In this document: one piece after another, positions 36,162-44,997 of the stretch
Layout of the letters: each line of letters begins with the position of its first letter
Position numbering within the stretch: the stretch's first letter is position 1
NCBI RefSeq assembly: GCF_003990045.1
Contig: NZ_RZGZ01000002.1
Span: forward strand, 1,054,001-1,118,000
Origin: Labedella endophytica
GTDB lineage: Bacteria; Actinomycetota; Actinomycetes; Actinomycetales; Microbacteriaceae
DNA: 64,000 nucleotides
Direction: 5' to 3'
The notes under the pieces: model-generated
Seen by the model: the letters and a program-made list of their open reading frames with translations, nothing else
Databases searched by the model: none
Told to the model about the DNA's origin: nothing
Program-made: the position numbers and the translations under genes

Positions 36162-36934
36162 AGGTCCTGACGTGCGAACGAGACGGCCGCCGCCGCGAGG
36201 AGAACCACGGCCCAGGCGACCTGGACGACCCCGCCCAGGGCCGGCGCGAGGTACACGCCCGCAGCGGGGTCGGTGAAGAGAGCGGCACCTGCGACGACGG
36301 GGAGGTAGGCCGCGCCGTCCCAGAAGCCGGCGAGGAGGTCGCCGACGCCGATCACGAGCGGGACGACGAGCACGAGCGGGAGGATCGCGGTGCGGGCGAG
36401 CACCCCGACGGCGAAGGCGATGAGCGCGGTGAGCGTCCAGGCGAGAACGATCCCGCCGAGATTCGCCCAGATCGCCGCGTTCAGCGTCCACGGGTCGATC
36501 CCCGTGGCACCGGCGGCGTGGGTGATGACGAGGGTGCCCCACATCGTGAGGAACGCGATCACCGCGACGGCGGCCGCCAGGAGCAGAGCCTTCACGAGGA
36601 ACACACGCAGCCGCCGCGGTGTGGCCAGGAGCGTGGTGCGGATCTGGTTGGCTGCGCCGTACTCACTCCCCGCCCACAGCGCGGCGAGGACGACCACGAG
36701 GACGTATCCGAAGCCGGCCATTTCGAAGCCGCTGTACTCGATCGGGATCGGTTCCGCCGAGAACAGTCGGGGGTCGTCCGGGTCGAGATCGACGCCGGAC
36801 ACGGCGTTCATCGCCGCTATCGGCCAGGTGGCCAGGATGGTGATGAGCGCAAGGACCACGGCCGAGCGCGCCGCGAGGAACTTCGTCGACTCCGATCGGA
36901 TGAGCGATACGGCCCGCCGTGTGGAGGCCGTCAC
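36158..36934 (-). CDS. ABC-2 type transporter permease (first)
   Basis: 258 residues, about six helices. Begins with RRAVSLIRSESTKFLAARSA and has EYGAANQIRTTLLATPRRLR at the coupling loop, mirroring its downstream paralogue (EYSGGQLRTMLLADPRR). The GTG start overlaps the ATPase stop by 4 bp. Together the two permeases should form the membrane part of one transporter. Confidence 0.88.
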   Translation of the reverse strand: MTASTRRAVSLIRSESTKFLAARSAVVLALITILATWPIAAMNAVSGVDLDPDDPRLFSAEPIPIEYSGFEMAGFGYVLVVVLAALWAGSEYGAANQIRTTLLATPRRLRVFLVKALLLAAAVAVIAFLTMWGTLVITHAAGATGIDPWTLNAAIWANLGGIVLAWTLTALIAFAVGVLARTAILPLVLVVPLVIGVGDLLAGFWDGAAYLPVVAGAALFTDPAAGVYLAPALGGVVQVAWAVVLLAAAAVSFARQDL

Positions 36935-37668
36935 GGGGCGATGCCCTCGGAACCGCCGGCTGGGCGTCCGTGCCGTTCGTCCGTCAATGCGAAGAAGGCC
37001 TCCTCCACCGAGTCGTGCTCGCCTCTGACCTCGGCCGCGCTGCCCGCGGCGACGACGCGCCCGCCCGCGATGATCACGACGTCGTCCGCGGTCTTCTCCA
37101 TCTCGGCCATGAGGTGGCTCGACACGAGCACCGTCCTCCCCTCATCGGCGAGCGTGCGCAGGAACAGTCGGATCCAGCGGATGCCCTCCGGGTCGAGCCC
37201 GTTCGTCGGCTCGTCCAGCACGAGGACCTCGGGGTCGCCCAGCAGTGCGGCGGCGATGCCGAGCCGTTGACCCATGCCGAGGGAGAAGCGCCCGATCCGT
37301 GTCCTCGCCGCGTCGCGGAGGCCGACGAGGTCGAGCACCTCGTCCACCCGTCGCCGCGGGATGGCGTTGGACTGCGCGACCCAGGTGAGGTGCGATCGCG
37401 CCGTGCGGCCCGGGTTCGCTCCGGGGCCGTCGAGCATCGCCCCGACCGTCCACAGCGGCCGATCGAGAGAACGGTAGGGCACACCATCGACGAGGGCCGT
37501 CCCACTCGTGGCGCGGTCGAGTCCGAGGAGGATGCGGAGCGTCGAACTCTTCCCGGCCCCGTTCGGCCCGAGGAAGCCTGTGACCCGACCCGGCCGCGCC
37601 GTGAAACTCACATCATCGACGACCGTGCGAGCGCGGTGCCGTTTCACCAGGTGACTGATCTCGATCAT
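36931..37668 (-). CDS. ABC transporter ATP-binding protein
   Basis: 245 residues. Walker A GPNGAGKSS near residue 34, signature FSLGMGQR near residue 130, Walker B VLVLDEPTNGLDP near residue 149, switch His in SSHLMAEME. The LGMGQ signature is that of BcrA/NatA-like drug or peptide exporters. It is followed by two permeases in overlapping frames. The two-component regulator gene ends 80 bp upstream, so the sensor kinase probably controls expression. Confidence 0.93.
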   Translation of the reverse strand: MIEISHLVKRHRARTVVDDVSFTARPGRVTGFLGPNGAGKSSTLRILLGLDRATSGTALVDGVPYRSLDRPLWTVGAMLDGPGANPGRTARSHLTWVAQSNAIPRRRVDEVLDLVGLRDAARTRIGRFSLGMGQRLGIAAALLGDPEVLVLDEPTNGLDPEGIRWIRLFLRTLADEGRTVLVSSHLMAEMEKTADDVVIIAGGRVVAAGSAAEVRGEHDSVEEAFFALTDERHGRPAGGSEGIAP

Positions 37669-37748
37669 GCGTTCCAGCCAAGCGAACCGCCCGGCATCCG
37701 TCAGTCTGCGAGAGTCGACAATTTGTCCCCTGTGTACGCTTCAGCCGG

Positions 37749-38399
37749 TCAGGGCCCCGAGGGGCCGACGAGCCCGCTCTCGTAAGCGATGACCACGAGC
37801 CCGGCACGGTCGCGCGCCTGCAGCTTGGCGAGGATGCGACTCACGTAGGTGCGCACGGTCGTCGACGTCACGAACAGCGCTGCGGCGATCTCGGCGTTCG
37901 ATCGTCCGTGCCCGATGAGGACGAGCGCCTCGCGTTCCCGGGCCGTGAGCCGTTCCAGCTCCGGCCGCGATCGGGTGGAGGCGAATCGTCCGATGAGCCG
38001 CTTCGTCACTTCGGGAGCGAGCAGCGCGTTGCCGTCGTGGGCCACGCGGATGGCGTGGAGGATCTCCCTCGGCGGGCTGTTCTTCAAGAGGAAACCCGAC
38101 GCGCCGACGCGGAGGGCCTCGAAGACGTACTCGTCCAGATCGAAGGTCGTCAGCACGATCACCCGTGACTCGGTGCCGTTCTCGCCGAGCCGCCGCGCCG
38201 CGTCGATTCCGCTGATTCGCGGCATCTGGACATCCATCAGAACGACGTCCGGCCGATGCTGCCCGACGAGTCGCACGGCGGCCTCGCCATCGCCCGCCTC
38301 GGCGACGACGGTCATGTCGTCCTCGCTGTCGATCAGCAGGCGGAGCGAGGCGCGGATCGATGCCTCGTCGTCGGCGATGAGAACGCGGATCGCTGTCAT
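37749..38399 (-). CDS. NarL/LuxR-type response regulator
   Basis: 216 residues. Receiver: acidic pair in VLIADDEAS, phospho-acceptor Asp in VVLMDVQMP near residue 55, Thr in VLTTFD and Lys in LLKNS. C-terminal HTH LTAREREALVLIGHGRSNAEI near residue 149 to TVRTYVSRILAKL. The ATG overlaps the kinase stop by 4 bp. Likely activates the ABC genes just downstream. Confidence 0.95.
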   Translation of the reverse strand: MTAIRVLIADDEASIRASLRLLIDSEDDMTVVAEAGDGEAAVRLVGQHRPDVVLMDVQMPRISGIDAARRLGENGTESRVIVLTTFDLDEYVFEALRVGASGFLLKNSPPREILHAIRVAHDGNALLAPEVTKRLIGRFASTRSRPELERLTAREREALVLIGHGRSNAEIAAALFVTSTTVRTYVSRILAKLQARDRAGLVVIAYESGLVGPSGP

Positions 38400-39550
38400 G
38401 ACGTGGGCTCTCCGGCAGCCACGGTGAGCGGGAGACGAACGGACACGGCGAACCCCTCGCCCGACGACCCGATGTCGAGGATGCCGCCGACGAGCTCGAC
38501 GCGTTCGCGCATACCCATCAGCCCATGGCCTTCTCGGAATCCGGATGGAGCTCCGCGACCGTCGTCCCGGACCTCGACGTCCACGGCGTCCGCGCTCACG
38601 CTGAGCCGCACGGCGACCGAGGACGCGGAGGAATGACGGATCACGTTCGTCACCGACTCCTGGACGACGCGGAGGACGGTCGTCCGCACGGTGGCAGGAA
38701 GGCCGTCGAGGTCGCCGTCGGAGTCGAAGCGGGAGGCGATTCCAGACCGCTCGGCTGAGCGCACGACGTCGGCGAGCGCGTCCATCAGCGGCACGGAGGC
38801 CGGCGTGGAGGCCACCTCGCGTTCGGCCTGCAGAAGCTGCTTCAGGTCCGACAGGGACGAGCGCGAGTCGGCCTCGATCTCACGCAACACGTCGCGCAGC
38901 TCGGCCTCACCGAGAGCGGAGACGTGGGCGGACACACCCGCGCGGACGCCGATGGTTCCGAGCGAATGGGAGAGCACGTCGTGAACGTCTCGCGCGAGCC
39001 GCAGCCGCTCCTCGGCCCGTGCCCGCGCGGCGACCTCGGCCCGCATGCGCCGCGTGCGAACACCCAGCACCCAGGACGCCGCGAGCACGACCACGCCGAG
39101 CAGCATCCCTCGTACGCGGTCCTCGATCCCGTCGGCCCCGAACCCGAGCGACACGACGGCGACGACGACCACGACGGCACAGAGGCTCCACGGGAACCGC
39201 CGGACCCCGCGCGTTTCCGCGAGCCTGAGCACGGCGAACCCGGTCAGGACGAAGGGGTCGGCGGTCAGCCCCAGGACCCACGCGATCCCGGTCGCCAGCC
39301 CGGCGACGGCGACGCCGAGAACTGGTCGCCGTCTGCTTACGACGACGCCGACCACCGCCAGCGCGGCCAGCGAGAGCTGCACGGTTCGGCCGGAGCCCTC
39401 TGCGGGAACGACTGTGACCCACAGCCCGGCGACGAGAGCGGACCCGATGACGAGGTCCCGCACCCCGGCCCACCGCCGGACGCCACTCGCGTATTTGCCG
39501 GAGGACCGCCCGCGACCGCGCCGATCCACCTGCCCCGACGCGACGTCCAT
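38396..39550 (-). CDS. Sensor histidine kinase, HisKA_3 type
   Basis: 384 residues. N-terminal membrane domain of about five helices (residues 30-165), dimerisation box with the phospho-His in RLARDVHDVLSHSLGTIG near residue 185, and an ATPase domain with VVQESVTNVIRHS (N box), VRDDGRGAP (G1) and GHGLMGMRERVELVGG (G2). Pairs with the NarL-type regulator, which overlaps by 4 bp. TACGAT ends 6 nt before the ATG, suggesting leaderless transcription. Confidence 0.94.
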   Translation of the reverse strand: MDVASGQVDRRGRGRSSGKYASGVRRWAGVRDLVIGSALVAGLWVTVVPAEGSGRTVQLSLAALAVVGVVVSRRRPVLGVAVAGLATGIAWVLGLTADPFVLTGFAVLRLAETRGVRRFPWSLCAVVVVVAVVSLGFGADGIEDRVRGMLLGVVVLAASWVLGVRTRRMRAEVAARARAEERLRLARDVHDVLSHSLGTIGVRAGVSAHVSALGEAELRDVLREIEADSRSSLSDLKQLLQAEREVASTPASVPLMDALADVVRSAERSGIASRFDSDGDLDGLPATVRTTVLRVVQESVTNVIRHSSASSVAVRLSVSADAVDVEVRDDGRGAPSGFREGHGLMGMRERVELVGGILDIGSSGEGFAVSVRLPLTVAAGEPTS

Positions 39551-39577
39551 CCGGCCATCGTACGGTCCAGGGTCGAG

Positions 39578-41539
39578 CTACCCGACTCTCCTCCGGGCGG
39601 GCCGATCAGCCGAGGACCACCGCCTAGGAGCTGCGCCCCGTCTCCGCGTCACGTCCATAGCCGTGATGGCGGCCGCCGCGGACCACGCCTGCGGGCGGCA
39701 CGCGGCCGGGTAGGGAGTCGGCACGCTCGTCACCTCCGCGGCGTCGCCCGAGTGCAGTTCGGGCATGCGGAACGCGAAGCCTTCGGCCGCGGCGAGGAGT
39801 CCGTCCACGACCAGCCGGGCTTCCTCGTGCCGTCCCGCGCGGGACATGCCGTGGGCGACGATCGCGGAGTCATGGGTCCAGACGCTGCCGCCGTGGTAGC
39901 TCATCGGCCAATAGCCGGCCCCCTGCGTGGACATCGTCCGCAGCCCGAATCCGGACAGCATGCTCGGACCGACGAGCAGCGCGGCGACGTGCGCCTCGTC
40001 GTCGGCATCGAGGATGCCGGTGCCCAGGAGGTGGCCGATGTTGCTCGTGAGGGTGTCGACCGGTCGCTTGTGCGCGTCGAGGGCGATCCCGGGGTAGCGC
40101 CCCTCGGGCGTCTGCACCCAGTAGGCCTCGGCGAACCGCGTCTTCAGCGCGGCCGCCCAGTCGCGCAGCTCCGATCCGCCCGGTTCGCCGAGCCGGTCGA
40201 GCACATCGGCCCCCGCGAGCGCGGCCTCGTACGCGTAGCCCTGCACCTCGCTGAGCGCGATGGGGCCCTCCGCGAGCGAGCCGTCGCGCCACTGGATCGA
40301 GTCCCCCGAGTCCTTCCACCCCTGGTTCGCGAGGCCGTGGCCGGTGGTGTCGATGTAGTCGATGAAGCCGTCGCCGTCGCTGTCACCGTGGTGCAGCAGC
40401 CAGTCGAGCGCCGCGCGGAGCGTCGGCAGGAGCGAGCGCACCTCGTCGTCGGGCATGCCCGCCGCCCACGCCTCGGAAAGGAGGCAGACCCAGAGCGGCG
40501 TCGCATCGACGGTGCCGTAGTAGACGGGCGGAAGGAGGATGCCCTCTCCGGGCATGTCGACGGGAGCCCCGCGCAGTTCGTGGAGGATCTTGCCCGGCTG
40601 CTCGGCGGTGCTCGGCTCGTCCTCGGTTCCCTGGAGCCGCGCCAGCACCCGCAACGTCGACGCCGCGATGCGCCAGTCGACGGGCAGCATCATGCGCGCG
40701 GCCCATAGCGAGTCCCGCCCGAAGAGCGTGAAGAACCAGGGCGCTCCCGCGGCGAAGAACTCGTCCTCGGGGTGATCGGGCAGCGCGAGTCGGAGCGCGT
40801 CGAGGTCGCCGAGGGCCTGCTGCACCCAGCGCTCCAGTCGCGGGTCGCCGTTCTCGACGTGCACGTCCCACCCGGTGTCGCGCGTCACGCCCCGCACGAC
40901 GAGCCCGGGGTCGGTCAGCGACTGGCGCCAGGACAGTTCCACGCGCTCGCGCGGCCCCAGCTCCACCTCCCAGGACAGTGTGATGTCCTCGCCCGCCACC
41001 TCGAGGTGGGCGTCCGGCGTTGTGATCTCGAGAGCCATGTCGCCCGACGAGCCGCGGACGGCGTCGGAGTCGACCGCGAGCGAGACGGCGCCCGGCCTGG
41101 GCGCACCCGACTTCACGTCGGTGAGGGAGGCGAAGTCGGGCGTGAGCGTCAGCCGCACCGTGGTGCGCACGGCCGCGGCGAGCGCGGATTCGACCGAGAT
41201 CGTCTCGTTCACCTCGCCGTCGGCGACCGTGCGCTCGCGCAGGATACGCACCTGCGGGTCCGGGAACCGGTCGTCGATCTCGCGGAGCAGACCCCCGAAG
41301 ACCACGCGCGACGGACCGTCCGGCGACACGGAGATCCACTCGGGCAGGTGGCCGTCATACGTGAGAACGGCCCGACGGAGGAATCGCACGTCGCCGTGAT
41401 AGACCCCGTCGATCGCCGATGCGCCCATGTCGCCGGAGCGCGCCGACCACACCTGGGTGGGTGCGCGGAGGGCGATGACGGAATCGTTGAGCAGGGGCTG
41501 CCGGGGAATTGCGTGGCTGACGTCCGATGCGTTGGTCAT
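39578..41539 (-). CDS. Glycogen-debranching-type glycoside hydrolase
   Basis: 653 residues from the ATG at 41539, which overlaps the permease stop (ATGA). The N-terminal glycogen-debranching domain (about 1-230) begins with DGVYHGDVRFLRRAVLTYDG. The (alpha/alpha)6 catalytic region contains WFFTLFGRDSLWAARMMLPV near residue 275, EVQGYAYEAAL near residue 442 and SVWTHDSAIVAHGMSR near residue 553. Related to amylo-alpha-1,6-glucosidase-like proteins. No signal peptide, so it should act on imported oligosaccharides. Confidence 0.9.
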   Translation of the reverse strand: MTNASDVSHAIPRQPLLNDSVIALRAPTQVWSARSGDMGASAIDGVYHGDVRFLRRAVLTYDGHLPEWISVSPDGPSRVVFGGLLREIDDRFPDPQVRILRERTVADGEVNETISVESALAAAVRTTVRLTLTPDFASLTDVKSGAPRPGAVSLAVDSDAVRGSSGDMALEITTPDAHLEVAGEDITLSWEVELGPRERVELSWRQSLTDPGLVVRGVTRDTGWDVHVENGDPRLERWVQQALGDLDALRLALPDHPEDEFFAAGAPWFFTLFGRDSLWAARMMLPVDWRIAASTLRVLARLQGTEDEPSTAEQPGKILHELRGAPVDMPGEGILLPPVYYGTVDATPLWVCLLSEAWAAGMPDDEVRSLLPTLRAALDWLLHHGDSDGDGFIDYIDTTGHGLANQGWKDSGDSIQWRDGSLAEGPIALSEVQGYAYEAALAGADVLDRLGEPGGSELRDWAAALKTRFAEAYWVQTPEGRYPGIALDAHKRPVDTLTSNIGHLLGTGILDADDEAHVAALLVGPSMLSGFGLRTMSTQGAGYWPMSYHGGSVWTHDSAIVAHGMSRAGRHEEARLVVDGLLAAAEGFAFRMPELHSGDAAEVTSVPTPYPAACRPQAWSAAAAITAMDVTRRRGAAPRRWSSADRPARRRVG

Positions 41540-42441
41540 CCTTTGACGGCTCCTTCGGTGTTGTTCATGATGCGCTTCTGGAAGATGAAGAAGAGTACGG
41601 CGACGGGGATCGTCATGATCGCCGCTGCGGCGAGCTTGAGAGGATACTGCGTCCCCTGGCTCAGCTGCCCCGAGGCGAGACTCGCGACACCCTTGGTGAG
41701 CGTCGTCAGTTCGGGCGATTGCGTCGACACGATGAAGTGGCTGAGCTCGTTCCACGATCCCTGGAACGACAGGATGATGATCGTGATGAGCGCCGGCCGT
41801 GCCATCGGGAGCACGATCGACCAGAACACCCGGAAGGTGCCGGCGCCGTCGATGCGGGCCTGTTCCTCGACCGAGACGGGGATGGATTCGAAGAAGTTCT
41901 TCATGATGAAGACACCAGCGGCGTCAACAAGCAGCGGAAGGATCATGCCAGCGTACGAGTCGTACATGCCGATCTGGTTGAGCACGAGGAACTTCGGGAT
42001 GAGGAGCACGACGGCCGGGACGGCCATGACCCCGACGACGAACGCGAAGATCACGCCGCGTCCTCGGAAGTCGAGCCGCGCCAGCGCGTAGCCGGCGAGC
42101 GAGACGAAGAACACTCGGCCGAGGGTCACGCACACCGTCACGATCGCCGAGTTCATGAACCAGATCGGGTAGTCGCTCCGCCCGAACAGCGCCTCGTAGG
42201 CTGCGAACGTCGTCGTCTGCGGCACGAGGGAGAGCGCACTGCTCGCCGCCTCGGCATCGGTCTTGAACGAGGTCGCAACCTGGACGAGGAACGGGAAGAT
42301 GTACACGATGGCGAGCGAGATCAGCATCGCGTAGAGCAACGTCTGGCCGGCGGCGAGACGGCGGGGGCGTCGACGCGGCGTGGACGACCTCGCGGGGTCC
42401 ACCTGACGGACCGTCGCCTGCGCCGGGATCACTTCGCTCAT
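41536..42441 (-). CDS. Carbohydrate ABC transporter permease (MalG-like)
   Basis: 301 residues, six helices. Contains the inner-membrane coupling motif with EEQARIDGAGTFRVFWSIVL near residue 190 (EAA-G loop). Overlaps the partner permease by 4 bp on one side and the glycosidase on the other. An ATPase is not encoded here, so a shared MsiK/MalK-type ATPase must energise it. Confidence 0.93.
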   Translation of the reverse strand: MSEVIPAQATVRQVDPARSSTPRRRPRRLAAGQTLLYAMLISLAIVYIFPFLVQVATSFKTDAEAASSALSLVPQTTTFAAYEALFGRSDYPIWFMNSAIVTVCVTLGRVFFVSLAGYALARLDFRGRGVIFAFVVGVMAVPAVVLLIPKFLVLNQIGMYDSYAGMILPLLVDAAGVFIMKNFFESIPVSVEEQARIDGAGTFRVFWSIVLPMARPALITIIILSFQGSWNELSHFIVSTQSPELTTLTKGVASLASGQLSQGTQYPLKLAAAAIMTIPVAVLFFIFQKRIMNNTEGAVKG

Positions 42442-43568
42442 CGCTTCGTCTCCGTGATCTCGTGCGGGGTCGCCTCGTGCGGGGGGACCTCGTACTGGCG
42501 GGCCCGGCGCTTCGACACCGGGCGCTCACGGAGCACCCAGCGCTGGAACACCGTGAAGGCGATGATGATGAGGAAGAGGATGAAGGCGATCGCAGAGCCC
42601 TCGCCCCACTCCTGACTGACGAACGCCGACTGGTACGACAGGTAGGCGGGCGTCAACGTGGTCTTCGCGGGACCGCCCTGGGTGCCGGTGTAGATCTGCT
42701 CGAAGACCTGCCAGCAGCCGATCAACCCGAGCGTGAGCACCGTGAACAGCGTCGGGCGCAGCTGGGGCAGCGTGATGTAGCGGAAGCGCTGCCACCCGGT
42801 GGCCCCGTCCATCACTCCGGCCTCGCCGAGTTCGGCTCCGACGTTCTGCAGGGCCGCGATAAAGAGGAGCATGAACGTGCCGCTCGTCGTGAAGATCGCC
42901 ATGAGCATGAACGCGAACATCGCGACCGACGGTCCGCCGATCCACTCGAACCAGGACACTCCGAGCGGCCCGCCGGAGGTAAGCGCCTCGGGCGCCCCCG
43001 TGATGCCGATCGTGGCGAGAGCGTTGTGGAAGATCTGGCTGGGGTCGTTGAACCAGTTGGGTCCTTCGACACCGAACCAGCCGAGGAAGGAGTTGACCAC
43101 TCCGGTGGTGGAGAAAAGGAACAGCCACAGGATCGTGATCGCGACCGAGCTCGTCACCGAGGGGAAGTAGAACGCGGTGCGGAACAGTCCGCGGCCGCGC
43201 AGGATGGCCCGATTGACGAGGACCGCGAGGAACAGCGACAACGCCGTCTGAAGCGGCACGACGATGAGGACGTACCACGCGTTGTTGCGGATCGAGAGGC
43301 CGAAGTTGCGCTCCGCGAGCCCGCCTCCGGAGGTGACCGCCGCGTAGTTGTCGAGGCCGACGAACCCGACGTTGCCCGAGAAGGGGCTCCCCCTCCCCTG
43401 CCAGTCCGACACGCTGACCCAGATGGCCATGAGCACGGGGACGAGGAGGAAGAGCCCGAGGATCAGGATGACCGGGGCGGTGAATAACCAGCCCGCGGCG
43501 ACCTCCCCGCGCCGGATCCCGGAGGACTTCCGGGATCCGGCGCGGCGAGCGGTGACCGTGTTGGGCAT
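42438..43568 (-). CDS. Carbohydrate ABC transporter permease (MalF-like)
   Basis: 376 residues. A long N-terminal Arg-rich segment, then about seven to eight helices. The EAA-like loop is AELGEAGVMDGATGWQRFRY near residue 250. A larger periplasmic insertion lies between helices 3 and 5 (GWFGVEGPNWFNDPSQIFHN). It starts 2 bp after the binding-protein stop. Forms the channel with the MalG-like subunit. Confidence 0.93.
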   Translation of the reverse strand: MPNTVTARRAGSRKSSGIRRGEVAAGWLFTAPVILILGLFLLVPVLMAIWVSVSDWQGRGSPFSGNVGFVGLDNYAAVTSGGGLAERNFGLSIRNNAWYVLIVVPLQTALSLFLAVLVNRAILRGRGLFRTAFYFPSVTSSVAITILWLFLFSTTGVVNSFLGWFGVEGPNWFNDPSQIFHNALATIGITGAPEALTSGGPLGVSWFEWIGGPSVAMFAFMLMAIFTTSGTFMLLFIAALQNVGAELGEAGVMDGATGWQRFRYITLPQLRPTLFTVLTLGLIGCWQVFEQIYTGTQGGPAKTTLTPAYLSYQSAFVSQEWGEGSAIAFILFLIIIAFTVFQRWVLRERPVSKRRARQYEVPPHEATPHEITETKR

Positions 43569-43570
43569 GG

Positions 43571-44821
43571 TCAGCCGACCGAGGCCTCGAGGTTGGACTG
43601 GACCGACTGCAGGATCGCGGCGGGGTCACCGGTCGCGAGCGACTCGAGCTGAGCGTTGAAGTCGGCGACCACGTCGGCCGTTCCGGCCTGCGTGGGGAGG
43701 AACTGGGCGTAGTCCGCTCCCGCGAGGAAGGCGGCGTCCTCCGGGTTGGCCTCGGTCCACGCGTCCGCGGCGGACTGCACCGACGGCATGGGGCCGAACG
43801 CCTCGGAGAAGGCGAGCTGCTGGTCGGCGGCCGTCAGGTACTCGACGAGCTCGAGCGAAGCCTGCTGGTTCGGGCTGTCGGCGGCCATCCCCCAGCAGTT
43901 CGTGTACTGCAGGGTGCCCTCGCCGGACGGGCCAGCGGGCAGCTCGGCGACCTGGTAGTTCACGTCGGGGTAGTCGGCGGTCATTGCGCCGCCGATCCAG
44001 TTGCCCTCGATGACCATCGCGGCGAGTCCCTGACCGAAGGCCTCTCCACCCCATCCGGCGCCGATGTCGGCGGCGTAGGCGAAGGTGCCGGCGTCGAGGT
44101 TCTCCTTGACGTATTCGAGGGCCTCGACGTTCTCGGGGCTGTCGGCGACGACGGTGTCACCGTCGACGAGCGCTCCTCCGGCCTGCGCCATGAAGGCTCC
44201 AACGCGCTGGTACTCGGCACCGAATGCGAGTCCCACCTGGCCGTCCGTCGTGAGGGTCTCGCTGACGTCTGAGAGCTCGTCCCACGTGGTCGGAACGTCG
44301 GCGTCGGTCAGGCCGGCGGCCTCCCAGAGGTCGGTGTTGATCACGAGACCGAGCGTGGAGAAGTCCTTGGGCGCGCAGTAGAACTCGTCGTCGTAGGTGA
44401 AGTTCTCGACGAGCGCCGGGTAGAAGTCGTCCTTGTTCGACAGCTCGTCGCCGTAGGCCGTGAGCGAGCCGTTGTCGGCGTAGCCGGCGATCGCGTCGGA
44501 GGAGAGATAGAAGAGGTCGGGCGGCGAACCGGCCGCGAAGCCCTGGGCGAGCTGCTGATTGAGGTCGCTCGCGACCTCGACGGTGGCCTCGACGCCGGAT
44601 TCCTCCGACCAGGCGGCGACCGTGTCTTCGACGGCGGTGGCCTCCGCGTCTCCGCTCGCGGCGATGAGGATCGTGAGTCCGTCCTCAGAGGACGTGAGTC
44701 CTTCAGTCGTGCTGCCCTCGGAATCGTCGAATCCCGAACCGCCGCACCCACTCAGAACAAGAACGCCGGCGACCGCCAGCGCACCGGCGCCGAACATCGC
44801 GCGTGATTTGTGCCGTGTCAT
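43571..44821 (-). CDS. Sugar ABC transporter substrate-binding lipoprotein
   Basis: 416 residues, AAAGGAG before the ATG at 44821. Signal MFGAGALAVAGVLVLSGC with lipobox LSGC. The mature protein has the family's AWSEESGVEATVEVA, PPDLFYLSSDAIAGYADNG and LAAMVIEGNWIGGAM. First gene of the operon with two permeases and a glycosidase. A LacI-type operator lies at 44876-44887 in its promoter. Ligand is probably an alpha-glucan-type oligosaccharide, inferred from the glycosidase. Confidence 0.94.
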   Translation of the reverse strand: MTRHKSRAMFGAGALAVAGVLVLSGCGGSGFDDSEGSTTEGLTSSEDGLTILIAASGDAEATAVEDTVAAWSEESGVEATVEVASDLNQQLAQGFAAGSPPDLFYLSSDAIAGYADNGSLTAYGDELSNKDDFYPALVENFTYDDEFYCAPKDFSTLGLVINTDLWEAAGLTDADVPTTWDELSDVSETLTTDGQVGLAFGAEYQRVGAFMAQAGGALVDGDTVVADSPENVEALEYVKENLDAGTFAYAADIGAGWGGEAFGQGLAAMVIEGNWIGGAMTADYPDVNYQVAELPAGPSGEGTLQYTNCWGMAADSPNQQASLELVEYLTAADQQLAFSEAFGPMPSVQSAADAWTEANPEDAAFLAGADYAQFLPTQAGTADVVADFNAQLESLATGDPAAILQSVQSNLEASVG

Positions 44822-44875
44822 CTTTCTCTCCTTTGACGAAAGTTGGCAGCTGGTCGTGCCCTCGCGGACCAAAAC

Positions 44876-44887
44876 TTGATCGTTCAA
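44876..44887. promoter_or_regulatory. LacI-type operator O1 (sugar importer)
   Basis: TTGATCGTTCAA fits the LacI-family pattern TTGAwCGwTCAA with central CG. It lies 55 bp upstream of the binding-protein start, where it can block the promoter. Confidence 0.7.
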
Positions 44888-44963
44888 ATTGCTGCTGGTC
44901 GAAAAGCTACAGTCCGGAAATTCCGCTGTCAAGCGGTGGGACGCTACGGTGAAGCCACGCGAT

Positions 44964-44975
44964 TTGATCGTTCAG
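44964..44975. promoter_or_regulatory. LacI-type operator O2 (autoregulation)
   Basis: TTGATCGTTCAG shares 11 of 12 bases with O1, 88 bp away, and lies 22 bp before the lacI-type start. Two sites allow looping between the divergent promoters. Confidence 0.65.
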
Positions 44976-44997
44976 GTCGCGAGGGATGAGGAATGTA

